DNA of 64,000 nucleotides from Streptomyces sp. NBC_00442 (GTDB taxonomy: Bacteria; Actinomycetota; Actinomycetes; Streptomycetales; Streptomycetaceae), in the NCBI RefSeq assembly GCF_036014195.1, contig NZ_CP107918.1, positions 4,464,001-4,528,000 on the forward strand, given 5' to 3'. Within the stretch, counting starts at the first letter, position 1. Every line of letters begins with the position of its first letter. Below are positions 63,726 through 64,000 of the stretch, in pieces. Below the pieces are notes generated by a model. That model worked only from the letters and a program-made list of their open reading frames with translations, was not told the origin of the DNA and searched no databases. The translations under genes and the position numbers were made by a program.

Positions 63726-63798
63726 CCGCGAGTGATAGAAAGTAGCTCCGTTCGACTGACGTAAAGACGCAAAGACGCAAATTCGGGGGTATCTCGCT

Positions 63799-64000
63799 GT
63801 GACCCAGCCGCCCAGTTCTCAGCCACCGCAGGGGGGCTTCGGGGCACCGCAGGACAAGCCCCAGGGACCGCCTGCCCAGTCGCCCGCCCAGCCGCCCGCG
63901 CCGCCGCAGGGGCCGCCGCCCCAGCCGCCGCAGATGCCGGCCGCGCCGCCCACGCCTCCCGGGCAGCCGCCGCAGACGCCGCCGGCCGCGCCGCAGCCCG
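63799..64000 (+). CDS. Pro/Gln-rich protein, N-terminal part (3' end outside window)
   Basis: GTG 63799 starts a frame open to the window end, 67 residues long: MTQPPSSQPPQGGFGAPQDK and then almost only Pro, Gln, Ala and Gly. Such tails stand before a membrane helix in Streptomyces secreted or kinase-like propeller proteins; the function is outside this window. The start follows GGGGGT. A direct repeat AAAGACGCAAAGACGCAAA lies just before it. Confidence 0.6.
   Translation, partial: MTQPPSSQPPQGGFGAPQDKPQGPPAQSPAQPPAPPQGPPPQPPQMPAAPPTPPGQPPQTPPAAPQP

Overview
The window is high-GC actinobacterial DNA and almost certainly Streptomyces. The evidence is dense GC-rich coding with frequent GTG starts, an SsgA-family gene, a SepX/GlpR tail next to a tRNA-Ala gene, an Scr1-type regulator with a DUF397 partner, tandem Ser/Thr kinases with PQQ-like propellers, an actinobacterial Pmt, and many short intergenic repeats of the Streptomyces type. 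The right half (about 44.8-63.6 kb) is conserved housekeeping: PBP, Pmt, RsmI, TatD, RpfB-like, RsmA, IspE and an ABC-F protein.

Layout. 0-2.2 kb: sepX tail, tRNA-Ala(CGC) and a PIG-V-like mannosyltransferase. 2.8-22.7 kb: an accessory island. It starts with a secreted triple-LamG protein and a very large RHS/YD-repeat polymorphic toxin with a HINT domain and a C-terminal toxin tip, followed by an overlapping immunity gene. Downstream are a decayed integrative element (int, xis, repSA, GntR regulator, Phd/RelE-like toxin-antitoxin), then an orphan HINT-end/ParB-like tip with its own immunity ORF, then a second integrase remnant, then a third, tipless HINT-end scrap with an adjacent ORF. 22.7-28.4 kb: GNAT, exodeoxyribonuclease III, and a MerR regulator divergent from a monooxygenase/hydrolase/SDR operon. 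28.5-35.1 kb: a tricorn-like S41 protease, then TetR and an MMPL exporter. 35.2-38.6 kb: an SsgA-like protein and a Co/Ni ECF transporter (cbiMN-Q-O) with a Nur-like box. 38.9-44.7 kb: serine hydrolase/SDR pair, imine-reductase-like enzyme divergent from an HxlR regulator, FAD monooxygenase and an EamA transporter. 44.8-64 kb: the housekeeping block, a Uma2 protein, two tandem STPKs, an Scr1-like regulator with DUF397, a lipoprotein, ABC-F, and the start of a Pro/Gln-rich protein.

Main result. The island reads as a stack of repeated units: HINT 3' end, toxin tip, immunity gene, integrase element, then the next HINT 3' end. The same 14 bases, CACACGTACTATGT, lie at the HINT/tip junction of the live toxin gene and at the start of the displaced tip; the third unit keeps 9 of them. 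An integrase-arm-like motif lies 115 and 112 bases before the two displaced junctions. I infer that integrase-bearing elements entered repeatedly at the HINT end of the toxin gene. Each restored the reading frame with its own toxin tip and immunity gene and pushed the older tip downstream. The present element is dead: int has one frameshift, repSA has two, and no transfer gene is seen. The toxin gene itself has an in-frame TAG at codon 813.
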